Positions 45,347 through 53,140 of a stretch of 64,000 nucleotides of DNA are shown here, piece after piece. The notes under the pieces were generated by a model. That model searched no databases and was not told the DNA's origin. It worked only from the letters and a program-made list of their open reading frames with translations. Each line of letters begins with the position of its first letter. Positions within the stretch are counted from its first letter, which is position 1. The translations under genes were made by a program, and so were the position numbers. The stretch comes from Afipia sp049747295 (GTDB lineage: Bacteria > Pseudomonadota > Alphaproteobacteria > Rhizobiales > Xanthobacteraceae), in assembly GCF_049747295.1 (NCBI RefSeq), contig NZ_JBMHJM010000001.1, positions 744,001 to 808,000 on the forward strand, given 5' to 3'.

Positions 45347-46132
45347 TTAGAGATCGGCGAGCTTGTCCGGCATCGCCTCGATGACCTCAATACCGCGACT
45401 GGTGCAGATATTTTGCAACCCAGCAGGCAATGCAACGTCGGTCACGAAGGTCTGGATCTGGCTGAGATGGGCGATACGGACCGGCGCACTGCGCCGAAGC
45501 TTGGTGCTGTCCGCAACCAGCATCACGCTGCGCGCATTGGCGATGATCGCCTGGGCCGCCTGTACTTCGCGATAATCGAAATCAAGCAACGCGCCATCCC
45601 CGTCGATCGCCGACGCGCCGATAATGGCGTAATCCACCTTGAACTGTGTAATCAGATTATCGGCCGTTGACCCGATCACCGCCCCGTCCGAGCGCCGCAC
45701 GGTGCCGCCGGCGACGATGACTTCGATGCGTGGATGACGATAGAGCATCATCGCGACGTTCAGATTGTTGGTAATGACCAGCAAGTCCTCATGCGAAGTC
45801 AGCGCGCTCGCAACTTCTTCAGTCGTCGTGCCGATATTGATGAAGAGCGAGCACCCATTCGGGATTTGTGCCGCCGCAGCTACACCGATTGCCTTCTTCT
45901 CTTCCGCGGCAACAAAACGGCGCGCCTCGTAGGCGACGTTCTCGACACCGGACGCAATGATGGCACCGCCGTGAACCCGCGTCAGCGAGCGGCGATCGCA
46001 CAGATCGTTAAGATCCTTGCGAATGGTCTGCGCAGACACCTCAAACCGCCGCGCCAGATCCTCTACCGTCACCCGCCCCGACGAACGCGCGATGTTGAGA
46101 ATGTCAGACTGGCGGCTGGATAGCTCGGTCAT
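45347..46132 (-). CDS. glpR: DeoR-family transcriptional regulator (GlpR type)
   Basis: A 261-residue regulator. The N-terminal DeoR helix-turn-helix contains RQSDILNIARSSGRVTVEDL and FEVSAQTIRKDLNDLC. The C-terminal sugar-phosphate-binding domain (about 75-240) has NIGTTTEEVASAL, VIVAGGTVRRSDGAVIG and DYAIIGASAIDGDGALLDFD. In GlpR the ligand is glycerol 3-phosphate, which releases repression. Position immediately upstream of glpD and the transporter genes supports the assignment. The 184-base gap to glpD implies a separate glpD promoter. Confidence 0.9.
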   Translation of the reverse strand: MTELSSRQSDILNIARSSGRVTVEDLARRFEVSAQTIRKDLNDLCDRRSLTRVHGGAIIASGVENVAYEARRFVAAEEKKAIGVAAAAQIPNGCSLFINIGTTTEEVASALTSHEDLLVITNNLNVAMMLYRHPRIEVIVAGGTVRRSDGAVIGSTADNLITQFKVDYAIIGASAIDGDGALLDFDYREVQAAQAIIANARSVMLVADSTKLRRSAPVRIAHLSQIQTFVTDVALPAGLQNICTSRGIEVIEAMPDKLADL

Positions 46133-46383
46133 TCAACACCCGATCCTAAAGTGGACCAATGGTGATGATGTTCGCCTCTCCGGTCAACTCGCGATTTTGC
46201 GGAGGTTGAGACACGGAGAGACCGGTTCACGCGGACCCTGGCGCATTCCCACAACCGCTGTACAACAAAGAAATGTCAGCGACATTGGAGCTGTTGCAGC
46301 TTGAAGGCATCCGTCTTTCCGCCGATAATCCGCACGACACTTAAATTTCTGATTCATGCGTAAGCCGACGTTGTGGGACACCA
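46133..46383. promoter_or_regulatory. Divergent promoter region between glpR and emrA
   Basis: 251 bases between divergent starts. A nested symmetrical element is visible around 46178-46220 (TCTCCG ... CGGAGA outside, TCAAC ... GTTGA inside), which could be an operator or chance. No clear promoter boxes were identified and no regulator gene for the efflux pair lies beside it apart from GlpR. Confidence 0.35.
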
Positions 46384-47556
46384 ATGACACAGTTGAATCC
46401 CATTCGCGAGCCAGAAACCCCGGCCACGTCTCCCGCCTCGGCCGATGATCCGCCGGCCTCCTCTTCATCGACCAATGCGATGCGTCGTCTTGCGATCCCG
46501 GTATTGGCCGTGGTTGCGACCTTGACCTTTGTTGCGCTGGCAACGGCACGGTGGGATACGTGGACCGGCAATGCCAGCGTCCAGACCACCAATGACGCTT
46601 ATATTCGCGCGCAGACGACCCGATTGAGCAGCCGCGTCGCTGGTGAGGTGCTCACGGTCGCCGTTGAGGATTTCCAGCGCGTCAAGGCCGGCGAACTGCT
46701 GATTCAAATCGACCCGGCGGACTACGAAGCCCAGGTCGCGCAGGCAGAGGCTTCCGTCGGTGCCGCTCAAGCCGCGCTCGACAACCTCGATAATCAGGTT
46801 GAACTCCAATACGCCACCATCGCTCAGGGTGAAGCGCAGCGTGTGTCTGCAGAAGCCCGTGAGGTCGAAGCACGCCAGGAGCAGGAACGGCAGGAATCAT
46901 TGACCAAAACGGAAGCAGGGACGCGGCAGAAACTTGAGCAGGCGATCGCCGACTACGCCAAAGCACAGGCCGACGTGAAGGCTAGCCGCGCGGTCATTGC
47001 TGCCCAACGTCATCAGCTTGAAGTGCTGGCGGGCAACAAGAAACAGCGCCATGCAGATTTGCTCGGCGCGAAGGCGATGTTGGCCGCAGCTCGCCTTCGC
47101 CTTGGCTACACCAAAATCACTGCACCGTTCGATGGCGTTATCGGCGAGCGGCAGGTTCAGCCGGGCGATTATGTCAATATCGGCAGCAACCTGATCAATG
47201 TGGTGCCGCTACCCAATGTCTACGTCATCGCGAACTACAAAGAGACCCAGCTGACCCATGTGAAGCCCGGTCAGCCTGTCGAGATCACGGTAGACACTTT
47301 CCCGCACCAAACGTTGCGCGGCCGGGTCGAGCGTATTTCACCCGCTAGCGGATCCCAATTTGCACTTCTGCCGCCGGATAACGCGACCGGCAACTTCACC
47401 AAAGTGGTTCAGCGTATCCCTGTCCGCATTGCGCTCGACAAGGATCAACCGCTGCTCGAAAAACTTCTTCCCGGCATGTCAGTCGTCAGCCGGATTCGCG
47501 TCGGCGAGACCGCCGCGTCCGAAGCCAGCGGAACCGGCACCAATGGCAGCAAGTGA
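46384..47556 (+). CDS. emrA: HlyD/EmrA-family efflux periplasmic adaptor
   Basis: A 390-residue membrane-fusion protein. One N-terminal transmembrane helix (LAIPVLAVVATLTFVALATA, about 36-56) follows a 35-residue cytoplasmic Pro/Ser-rich tail. The biotinyl-lipoyl halves are TTRLSSRVAGEVLTVAVEDF and APFDGVIGERQVQPGDYVNI, separated by a long coiled-coil rich in Glu/Gln/Ala (about 120-235). A beta-barrel follows (VYVIANYKETQLTHVKPG). It links the inner-membrane EmrB pump to an outer-membrane channel not encoded here. Its stop overlaps the emrB start by 14 bases. Confidence 0.9.
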   Translation: MTQLNPIREPETPATSPASADDPPASSSSTNAMRRLAIPVLAVVATLTFVALATARWDTWTGNASVQTTNDAYIRAQTTRLSSRVAGEVLTVAVEDFQRVKAGELLIQIDPADYEAQVAQAEASVGAAQAALDNLDNQVELQYATIAQGEAQRVSAEAREVEARQEQERQESLTKTEAGTRQKLEQAIADYAKAQADVKASRAVIAAQRHQLEVLAGNKKQRHADLLGAKAMLAAARLRLGYTKITAPFDGVIGERQVQPGDYVNIGSNLINVVPLPNVYVIANYKETQLTHVKPGQPVEITVDTFPHQTLRGRVERISPASGSQFALLPPDNATGNFTKVVQRIPVRIALDKDQPLLEKLLPGMSVVSRIRVGETAASEASGTGTNGSK

Positions 47557-49126
47557 GGTCATCCGCAGCGGTCCGGTATCGCTTGGCGGGACGTCCGCTA
47601 GGCCGTGGTTTGCCGCCGGTGCGGTTCTGTTCGGGGCGTTTCTGGCCAATTTCGACAGTCGCCTCTTTACGATTGGATTGCCAGATCTCAAAGGCGGCCT
47701 CTCGCTTGGCTTCGATGAAGGCGCCTGGCTGAGTACCGCGGCAATCGGATCTCAAATCCTGATCGCTCCAGCGGTCGCATGGCTCGCCACAGCATTCGGT
47801 CTTCGCCGTGTGCTGGGCATTCCAAGTCTCATCTATGCCGTAGTATCGCTCCTGATCCCGCTCACACGGGATTACAGCTTGCTGATGGCGCTCTGCGTTA
47901 TCCATGGCCTGCTGCTGGGAACATTCGTTCCTGCGACCTTGATGATCATTTTCCGCAACCTGCCAATGAAATGGTGGTTGCCGGCCATTGCACTCTACTC
48001 GATCCGTGTCGGCTTCACCCTGAACTCTGGCATTTCGCTCGTCGGCTTCTATGTCGATACCGTCGGCTGGCAATGGATGTTTTGGCAGGACATCATCGTC
48101 GCACCGCTATTGGGATTACTTGTCTACTTGGGAACACCGCACGACCCCGTCAACCGCGAGCTGGTTCGCGAAGCTGACTGGGGCGGCATGCTGCTTCTGG
48201 GCACCGGATTCGCGTTGATTTACGCCGGACTTGATCAGGGCAATCGACTGAACTGGTTCGACTCCGGGATCATTATTGCGATGCTCTCAGGCGGCGTTTT
48301 TCTGTTGGTGTGCTTTTTCATCAACGAGTCTCTCGTCAAAAGCCCTTGGGCGCACGTCAAGATACTGTTCTCGCGCAACATCGGCCTCGCGCTCGTGGTC
48401 ATCCTTTTGTACACGCTCACGGGTCTCTCCAACTCGTCTCTCGCACCGAATTTTCTGACCGCCATTGCACAGCTCAGACCCGAACAGACCGGCTCGCTGT
48501 TCCTGATTTACGGCGTCCTGCCGATGGCGGTGACCCTGCCCCTATCGATCTACCTGATGCGGCGGATGGATCCGCGCATTGTTCTGATCATTGGACTGAC
48601 GGCCTTTGCGGTGGCTGGACTACTGGGAACCCAAGTCACCAATGACTGGGCCATCAACGATTTTATACCGGTGGTCCTGCTGCAATCGCTCGGGCAAGCC
48701 TTCACACTCTTCCCGATCATTATCATTGCCGTCTCCAATTCCGATCCAACCCGCGCGACCGCGTTCGCTGCTTACATCCAAATCATGCGCCTCGGCGGCG
48801 CGGAGATCGGCATCGCACTGATGGGGACATGGCTGCGCGTACGTGAGCAGCTTCACTCCAACCTTTTGGGGCAACACGTCGCCAATGGCAGTGTGGACGT
48901 GACACATCTGTTGGCGAAACTGTCGAGCTATTTCACAAGTGACGACGCCGCGAGCGCACCAGCACGCAGCATTGCAACATTGGCTTCACGCGTTCAGCGC
49001 GAGGCCAACGTCCTTGCTTATATTGACGGGTTTTGGCTGACTGTCTGGTTTGCGATCGCCGGACTTGCCTTTACGGCCTTCATCGGGCGATCGCCTCCCG
49101 GCCCATTCACGCCGAAAGCAAACTGA
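47543..49126 (+). CDS. emrB: EmrB/QacA-type MFS drug efflux transporter (DHA2, 14 TMS)
   Basis: A 527-residue MFS protein starting at ATG 47543 inside the end of emrA. About 14 hydrophobic segments are visible. Family features include FGAFLANFDSRLFTIGLPDL (TM1, motif D1 region), GAWLSTAAIGSQILIAPAVA, and RDYSLLMALCVIHGLLLGTF. The usual EmrB TM1 motif has Asp-Thr-Thr-Ile-Val; here the equivalent is FDSRLFTIG. With EmrA it pumps hydrophobic compounds out by proton antiport. The substrate is unknown. It ends 9 bases from the stop of the convergent dehydrogenase gene. Confidence 0.9.
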   Translation: MAASEVIRSGPVSLGGTSARPWFAAGAVLFGAFLANFDSRLFTIGLPDLKGGLSLGFDEGAWLSTAAIGSQILIAPAVAWLATAFGLRRVLGIPSLIYAVVSLLIPLTRDYSLLMALCVIHGLLLGTFVPATLMIIFRNLPMKWWLPAIALYSIRVGFTLNSGISLVGFYVDTVGWQWMFWQDIIVAPLLGLLVYLGTPHDPVNRELVREADWGGMLLLGTGFALIYAGLDQGNRLNWFDSGIIIAMLSGGVFLLVCFFINESLVKSPWAHVKILFSRNIGLALVVILLYTLTGLSNSSLAPNFLTAIAQLRPEQTGSLFLIYGVLPMAVTLPLSIYLMRRMDPRIVLIIGLTAFAVAGLLGTQVTNDWAINDFIPVVLLQSLGQAFTLFPIIIIAVSNSDPTRATAFAAYIQIMRLGGAEIGIALMGTWLRVREQLHSNLLGQHVANGSVDVTHLLAKLSSYFTSDDAASAPARSIATLASRVQREANVLAYIDGFWLTVWFAIAGLAFTAFIGRSPPGPFTPKAN

Positions 49127-49135
49127 CGAGCAGGA

Positions 49136-51496
49136 TCAAACTGCAAGCTTGCGGTGACGGATCGGCGCACCGAATGTCAGGCTTGCGGCCGCATCGATGA
49201 TCGTGTTGGCGTCGAGACCATAGTGCTTATAAAGGTCACCGATGGTTCCGGTCTGACCGAAATGCTCAACACCGAGCGCTTCCACACGATGACCGTGGAC
49301 GCTGCCGAGCCATGCCAGCGTGGCAGGATGACCATCGACCACCGTGATCAATCCGCAGTCACGCGGTAGCGGAGCCAGCAATTGCTCGATGTGACTGGGT
49401 TCACGGGGGCCGCCATTGCGGCGACGCTTGCGTGATGCTGTCCAGCCTCCGTGCAGCCGGTCGGCCGACGTGATCGCAAGCAAGCCGATATCGCGGCGGT
49501 CTTCGCCCAGCAATCCGGTCGCCTCGATGGCTTCCGGGGCCACCGCACCGGTATAGGCGATGAGCAGCTCGGCGTTGGGCCCCGGCTTGCGCAACCAGTA
49601 CGCTCCCGCGGCAATATCGTTCTCCAGTTCGGGCGTCATCGTGCGCTGAACCTGATCGAGCGTTCGCGTCGACAGCCGGAGATAAACCGAACCGCCCTCC
49701 TCGTCGCGCTGCATGTGCTCGAAGCCCCAGCGCATGATGACGGCCAGTTCGTCCACGAAGGCCGGCTCGAACGAGGCCAAGCCATCCTGTGCCATTCCGA
49801 TCAACGGCGTTGCGATCGACTGATGCGCGCCGCCTTCCGGCGCCAGCGTGATGCCCGAAGGTGTCGCAGCCACCATGAAGCGTGCATCCTGATAACAGGC
49901 ATAGTTCAACGCATCGAGGCCACGCTCGATAAACGGATCATACAACGTCCCCACCGGGAGCAACCGCTCGCCGTTGATCGAATGTGACAAGCCCAACGCA
50001 GACAGCGCGATGAACAGGTTCATCTCTGCGATGCCCAGTTCGATATGCTGCCCCTTCGGCGAGTAATCCCACGCAAACGTCGAGGGAATCTTCTCCTTGC
50101 GGAACAGGTCGACCTTCTCGGCCATGGCGAACAGGCCGCGACGATTGACCCACGGGCCGAGATTGGTCGACACGGTGACGTCAGGCGATGTGGTCACGAT
50201 GCGCTCGGCCAGCTTGGTTTCGCTGCGCGCGAGCTCGTTGAGGATCAGGCCAAACCCTTGCTGGGTCGACATCCGCGGCGCCAACGAAACCGACAAGCGC
50301 TCCGGAACGTCGATCTTTGGCGCATCGAGACGCCGCGTCCCTTCGCGCGCGAAAGCGACGTCCTTGAGGTACGCCTCGATGCGCGAGGCATCCAGCGGCA
50401 ATCCCTCCAGCCGATCCCATTCATGACCCGGACGGATGTTCTGCGCCTTGCGGAACGCCTCCATCTGGGTAACCGTCATCAGGCCCGCATGGTTGTCCTT
50501 GTGTCCCTGGAACGGCAAGCCGACGCCCTTGATGGTATAGGCGATGAAGCACACCGGGCGATCATGATCGACGGCTTCGAAAGCCTCGAGCACACTCGCC
50601 ATATCGTGGCCACCGAGATTGGACATCAGCGCCAGCAATTCTTCGTCGCTGCGTTTTTCGATGAGCTTGGTGACGGCTCCCTGATCGCCGATATCGTCGA
50701 GCAAATGTTTGCGGAACGCTGCGCCTCCCTGGAAGCATAGTGCCGCGTACATCTGGTTTGGGCATGTATCGATCCAGCGACGAAGCGCCTCGCCGCCCGG
50801 CTCCGCGAATGCCGCCTGCATCAGCTTGCCGTATTTGACGATCACCACGTCCCAACCGAAGTTGCGGAACATGGTCTCGAACTTTTCCCAAAGCCCTTCA
50901 CGAACCACCGCATCGAGGCTCTGGCGATTGTAGTCGACGATCCACCACGTATTGCGCAGGCCCTGTTTCCAGCCCTCCGCTAACGCCTCGAAAATATTGC
51001 CTTCGTCGAGCTCCGCATCGCCGACCAGCGCGATCATGCGCCCTTCCGGCCGCCCCTTCATCCAGCCATGCGACGTGACGTAGTCCTGCACCAATGACGA
51101 AAACAGCGTCTGGGCGACGCCGAGCCCGACCGACCCTGTCGAGAAGTCCACATCGTCGGTGTCCTTGGTGCGCGACGGATAAGACTGCGCCCCCTTGAAG
51201 CCGCGGAAATGTTCGAGCTTGTCGCGGGTCTGGTGTCCGAGCAGATATTGGATCGCGTGAAAGACCGGGCTGGCATGCGGCTTGACCGCAACGCGGTCTT
51301 CCGGCTTCAGCACGCCGAAATAGAGAGCCGACATGATTGTCGCCAGCGAGGCCGAGGAGGCCTGATGGCCGCCTACCTTCAGGCCGTCCGAGTCAGGGCG
51401 AACATGATTGGCGTGGTGGATGGTCCACGACGACAGCCACAGCGCCTTCTTCGCAAGGGCGGACAGAATTTCCAGACGGGACGGTTCGATAGCCAT
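49136..51496 (-). CDS. Homodimeric 2-oxoacid dehydrogenase E1 (PDH-E1/transketolase-like; MdeB-like)
   Basis: A 786-residue thiamine-diphosphate enzyme of the homodimeric AceE-like group. The TPP/Mg motif is GDAELDEGNIFEALAEGW plus DYNRQSLD (about 160-200). HQASSASLATIMSALYF and the transketolase pyrimidine-binding and C-terminal domains follow. It is shorter than E. coli AceE (about 890). No E2/E3 genes lie nearby. In Pseudomonas putida the homologue MdeB (2-oxobutyrate dehydrogenase) is divergent from the Lrp-type regulator MdeR, the arrangement seen here, but methionine gamma-lyase (mdeA) is absent. The ATG at 51496 (MAIEPSRLEIL) is preferred to the 21-residue longer form. Confidence 0.82.
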   Translation of the reverse strand: MAIEPSRLEILSALAKKALWLSSWTIHHANHVRPDSDGLKVGGHQASSASLATIMSALYFGVLKPEDRVAVKPHASPVFHAIQYLLGHQTRDKLEHFRGFKGAQSYPSRTKDTDDVDFSTGSVGLGVAQTLFSSLVQDYVTSHGWMKGRPEGRMIALVGDAELDEGNIFEALAEGWKQGLRNTWWIVDYNRQSLDAVVREGLWEKFETMFRNFGWDVVIVKYGKLMQAAFAEPGGEALRRWIDTCPNQMYAALCFQGGAAFRKHLLDDIGDQGAVTKLIEKRSDEELLALMSNLGGHDMASVLEAFEAVDHDRPVCFIAYTIKGVGLPFQGHKDNHAGLMTVTQMEAFRKAQNIRPGHEWDRLEGLPLDASRIEAYLKDVAFAREGTRRLDAPKIDVPERLSVSLAPRMSTQQGFGLILNELARSETKLAERIVTTSPDVTVSTNLGPWVNRRGLFAMAEKVDLFRKEKIPSTFAWDYSPKGQHIELGIAEMNLFIALSALGLSHSINGERLLPVGTLYDPFIERGLDALNYACYQDARFMVAATPSGITLAPEGGAHQSIATPLIGMAQDGLASFEPAFVDELAVIMRWGFEHMQRDEEGGSVYLRLSTRTLDQVQRTMTPELENDIAAGAYWLRKPGPNAELLIAYTGAVAPEAIEATGLLGEDRRDIGLLAITSADRLHGGWTASRKRRRNGGPREPSHIEQLLAPLPRDCGLITVVDGHPATLAWLGSVHGHRVEALGVEHFGQTGTIGDLYKHYGLDANTIIDAAASLTFGAPIRHRKLAV

Positions 51497-51630
51497 GGCA
51501 GCACCAGCAAAATGATTGAGCCACAATGCTAGTCCTCTCCCAGCGCCGAAATATCTCAAATCATATCGACGGCGATCCCAATATTAGTATAAATTCTCAC
51601 AGAAATGTAGCTGATTGAGATTTTATCCCA
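51497..51630. promoter_or_regulatory. Divergent promoter region between the E1 and Lrp-type genes
   Basis: 134 bases between divergent starts, with an AT-rich stretch around 51555-51625 that includes ATATCTCAAATCATATC and ATTAGTATAAATTCTC. Lrp/AsnC regulators bind degenerate AT-rich 15-bp sites and usually control the divergent neighbour, so the operator should be here. No exact site can be defined by eye. Confidence 0.5.
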
Positions 51631-52095
51631 ATGACCGACCTGGATGCGATTGACCGAAAAATTCTCGCGATTCTACAGGCTGATAGCCGGGTGACCATGC
51701 AGGAACTCGCCGACCAGGTCGGCCTGTCGGTGTCGCCGTGCCACCGCCGCGTCAAGCTGTTGGAAGAGCGCGGCGTCATTACGCGCTATATCGCCATGGT
51801 CGATCAGAAGTCGGTCGGTCTTCCGGTCAGCGTCTTCATTTCCATCAAACTGGAACGCCAGAAAGAGGAAGACCTCAATCGCTTCGCGCGGGCCATTTCA
51901 AAATGGAACGAAGTCCTGGAGTGTTATTTGATGACGGGGAACCGCGACTATCTGTTACGCGTCGTCACCGCGGACCTGCCGTCCTATGAAGCTTTCATCA
52001 TCAACAAGCTGACAAGGCTCGACGGGATTGCCTCGATCGAATCGAGCTTCGCACTCAGCCAGGTCAAGTATTCGATCGCGCTGCCAGTCCAATGA
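51631..52095 (+). CDS. Lrp/AsnC-family transcriptional regulator (MdeR-like)
   Basis: A 154-residue regulator of typical length. The helix-turn-helix (about 1-60) is LDAIDRKILAILQADSRVTM with LADQVGLSVSPCHRRVKLLE. The RAM ligand domain (about 65-150) has ITRYIAMVDQKSVGLPVSVF and CYLMTGNRDYLLRVVTADL. Such regulators respond to amino acids; by analogy with MdeR the effector may be methionine or a related amino acid. It is divergent from the E1 gene, its likely target. Confidence 0.9.
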   Translation: MTDLDAIDRKILAILQADSRVTMQELADQVGLSVSPCHRRVKLLEERGVITRYIAMVDQKSVGLPVSVFISIKLERQKEEDLNRFARAISKWNEVLECYLMTGNRDYLLRVVTADLPSYEAFIINKLTRLDGIASIESSFALSQVKYSIALPVQ

Positions 52096-52163
52096 GCAAA
52101 GGCGGCATCCCAGCCCCCTGTCGGGAAAGCGATTTATTCCGACAAATTCGACGTTCGTCCGAT

Positions 52164-52394
52164 TTACTCCCAATCAAGTTCGTCGAGAATCTGCTCTCTG
52201 ACGATCTGAATTGAATGCTCGATCTGTCTCGCATTGAGGACAGCCTGATATGCCTCCAGAACACGAAGATCGTGGATGGCCAGCGTGAGTTTCCCAAGCC
52301 CCAGATCAGGCACGATGTCGTTCAGCACGGCCACGCCATCGGCTAAACCTTCAATGTCGTGCCGGTCTTCACTTTCGCCGGATGCCATTCGCAT
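52164..52394 (-). CDS. Small conserved-looking hypothetical protein
   Basis: A 76-residue acidic soluble protein from the ATG at 52394, which has an excellent ribosome-binding site (AAGGAG seven bases upstream). The start seven codons upstream lacks one. The sequence is mostly helical: GLADGVAVLNDIVPDLGLGK, then LAIHDLRVLEAYQAVLNARQ, ending in REQILDELDWE. No domain recognised. It stands alone between the Lrp-type regulator and the FixJ-type regulator; function unknown. Confidence 0.6.
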   Translation of the reverse strand: MRMASGESEDRHDIEGLADGVAVLNDIVPDLGLGKLTLAIHDLRVLEAYQAVLNARQIEHSIQIVREQILDELDWE

Positions 52395-52453
52395 GAGATT
52401 CTCCTTCGCTGGCATCGTTAGGGGGATTAAGCTACCTACCTCTTAAGTAAGGA

Positions 52454-52471
52454 ACCCGTACAAATACGGGT
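52454..52471 (+). promoter_or_regulatory. Short hairpin upstream of the FixJ-type regulator
   Basis: A 7-bp perfect stem ACCCGTA / TACGGGT with a CAAA loop at 52454-52471, 28 bases before the regulator start. It lies in a gap of 104 bases between divergent genes. It could be an operator dyad or a leader hairpin. Confidence 0.4.
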
Positions 52472-52498
52472 CCGACAAGAAAATGGGACTGAAACGGG

Positions 52499-53128
52499 AT
52501 GGGGTTTGTGGGCGGAAACGGTGCTGAGATCTACGTGGTTGATGACGATCCGGCGATACGAAAAACTTTAACGGCTATTTTTTCGGCCAAAGGCTACGAA
52601 GTCATCTGCTTCGCTGACGGCGCGGCGCTTCTGGCCACGGCAAGACAGAAAACCCCGGCCTGTATTATTCTCGACGTCCATATCCCCGGACGATCAGGCC
52701 TGGATATTCTGAAAGAACTCAACGCCGACGACTATCCAGCCCCAATTTTCATTATGTCGGGTCAAGGCGACATCGCCATGGCCGTTGACGCCATCAAGAA
52801 TGGAGCGCTCGACTTCATCGAGAAGCCGTTCCGCGGAAGTATCGTGACCGAAAAGGTCCGTGATGCGATCGACGCCTTTACCCGCCGGCAAACGGCGAGT
52901 CCGGCCGCGAATTCGTCTCGGTTTCATTTTCCCGGCCGCGAGCCATTGACCCGGCGCGAGAGCGAAGTGCTGGCGCAGTTGGCGGCAGGGGCATCGAACA
53001 AGGAAGTCGGTCGTCAGCTCGGCATCGGCACGCGCACCGTCGAATTCCATCGCGCACGGCTTATGGAAAAGCTCGGCGCCAGAAACCTCGCCGACCTCAT
53101 GCGCATTTATCTCAGCGGAACGTCCTGA
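52499..53128 (+). CDS. FixJ/NarL-type response regulator
   Basis: A 209-residue regulator. The receiver domain (about 10-125) has the acidic pair in VVDDDPAI, phosphoacceptor Asp59 in IILDVHIPG, and Lys in FIEKPF. A LuxR-type helix-turn-helix (about 143-205) contains LTRRESEVLAQLAAGASNKE and IGTRTVEFHRARLMEKLGA. FixJ-like proteins have this same order and length. It is convergent (12-base gap) with the hybrid kinase gene, its most likely partner, but pairing is not proven. Confidence 0.9.
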   Translation: MGFVGGNGAEIYVVDDDPAIRKTLTAIFSAKGYEVICFADGAALLATARQKTPACIILDVHIPGRSGLDILKELNADDYPAPIFIMSGQGDIAMAVDAIKNGALDFIEKPFRGSIVTEKVRDAIDAFTRRQTASPAANSSRFHFPGREPLTRRESEVLAQLAAGASNKEVGRQLGIGTRTVEFHRARLMEKLGARNLADLMRIYLSGTS

Positions 53129-53140
53129 CCGGCAACTTTA

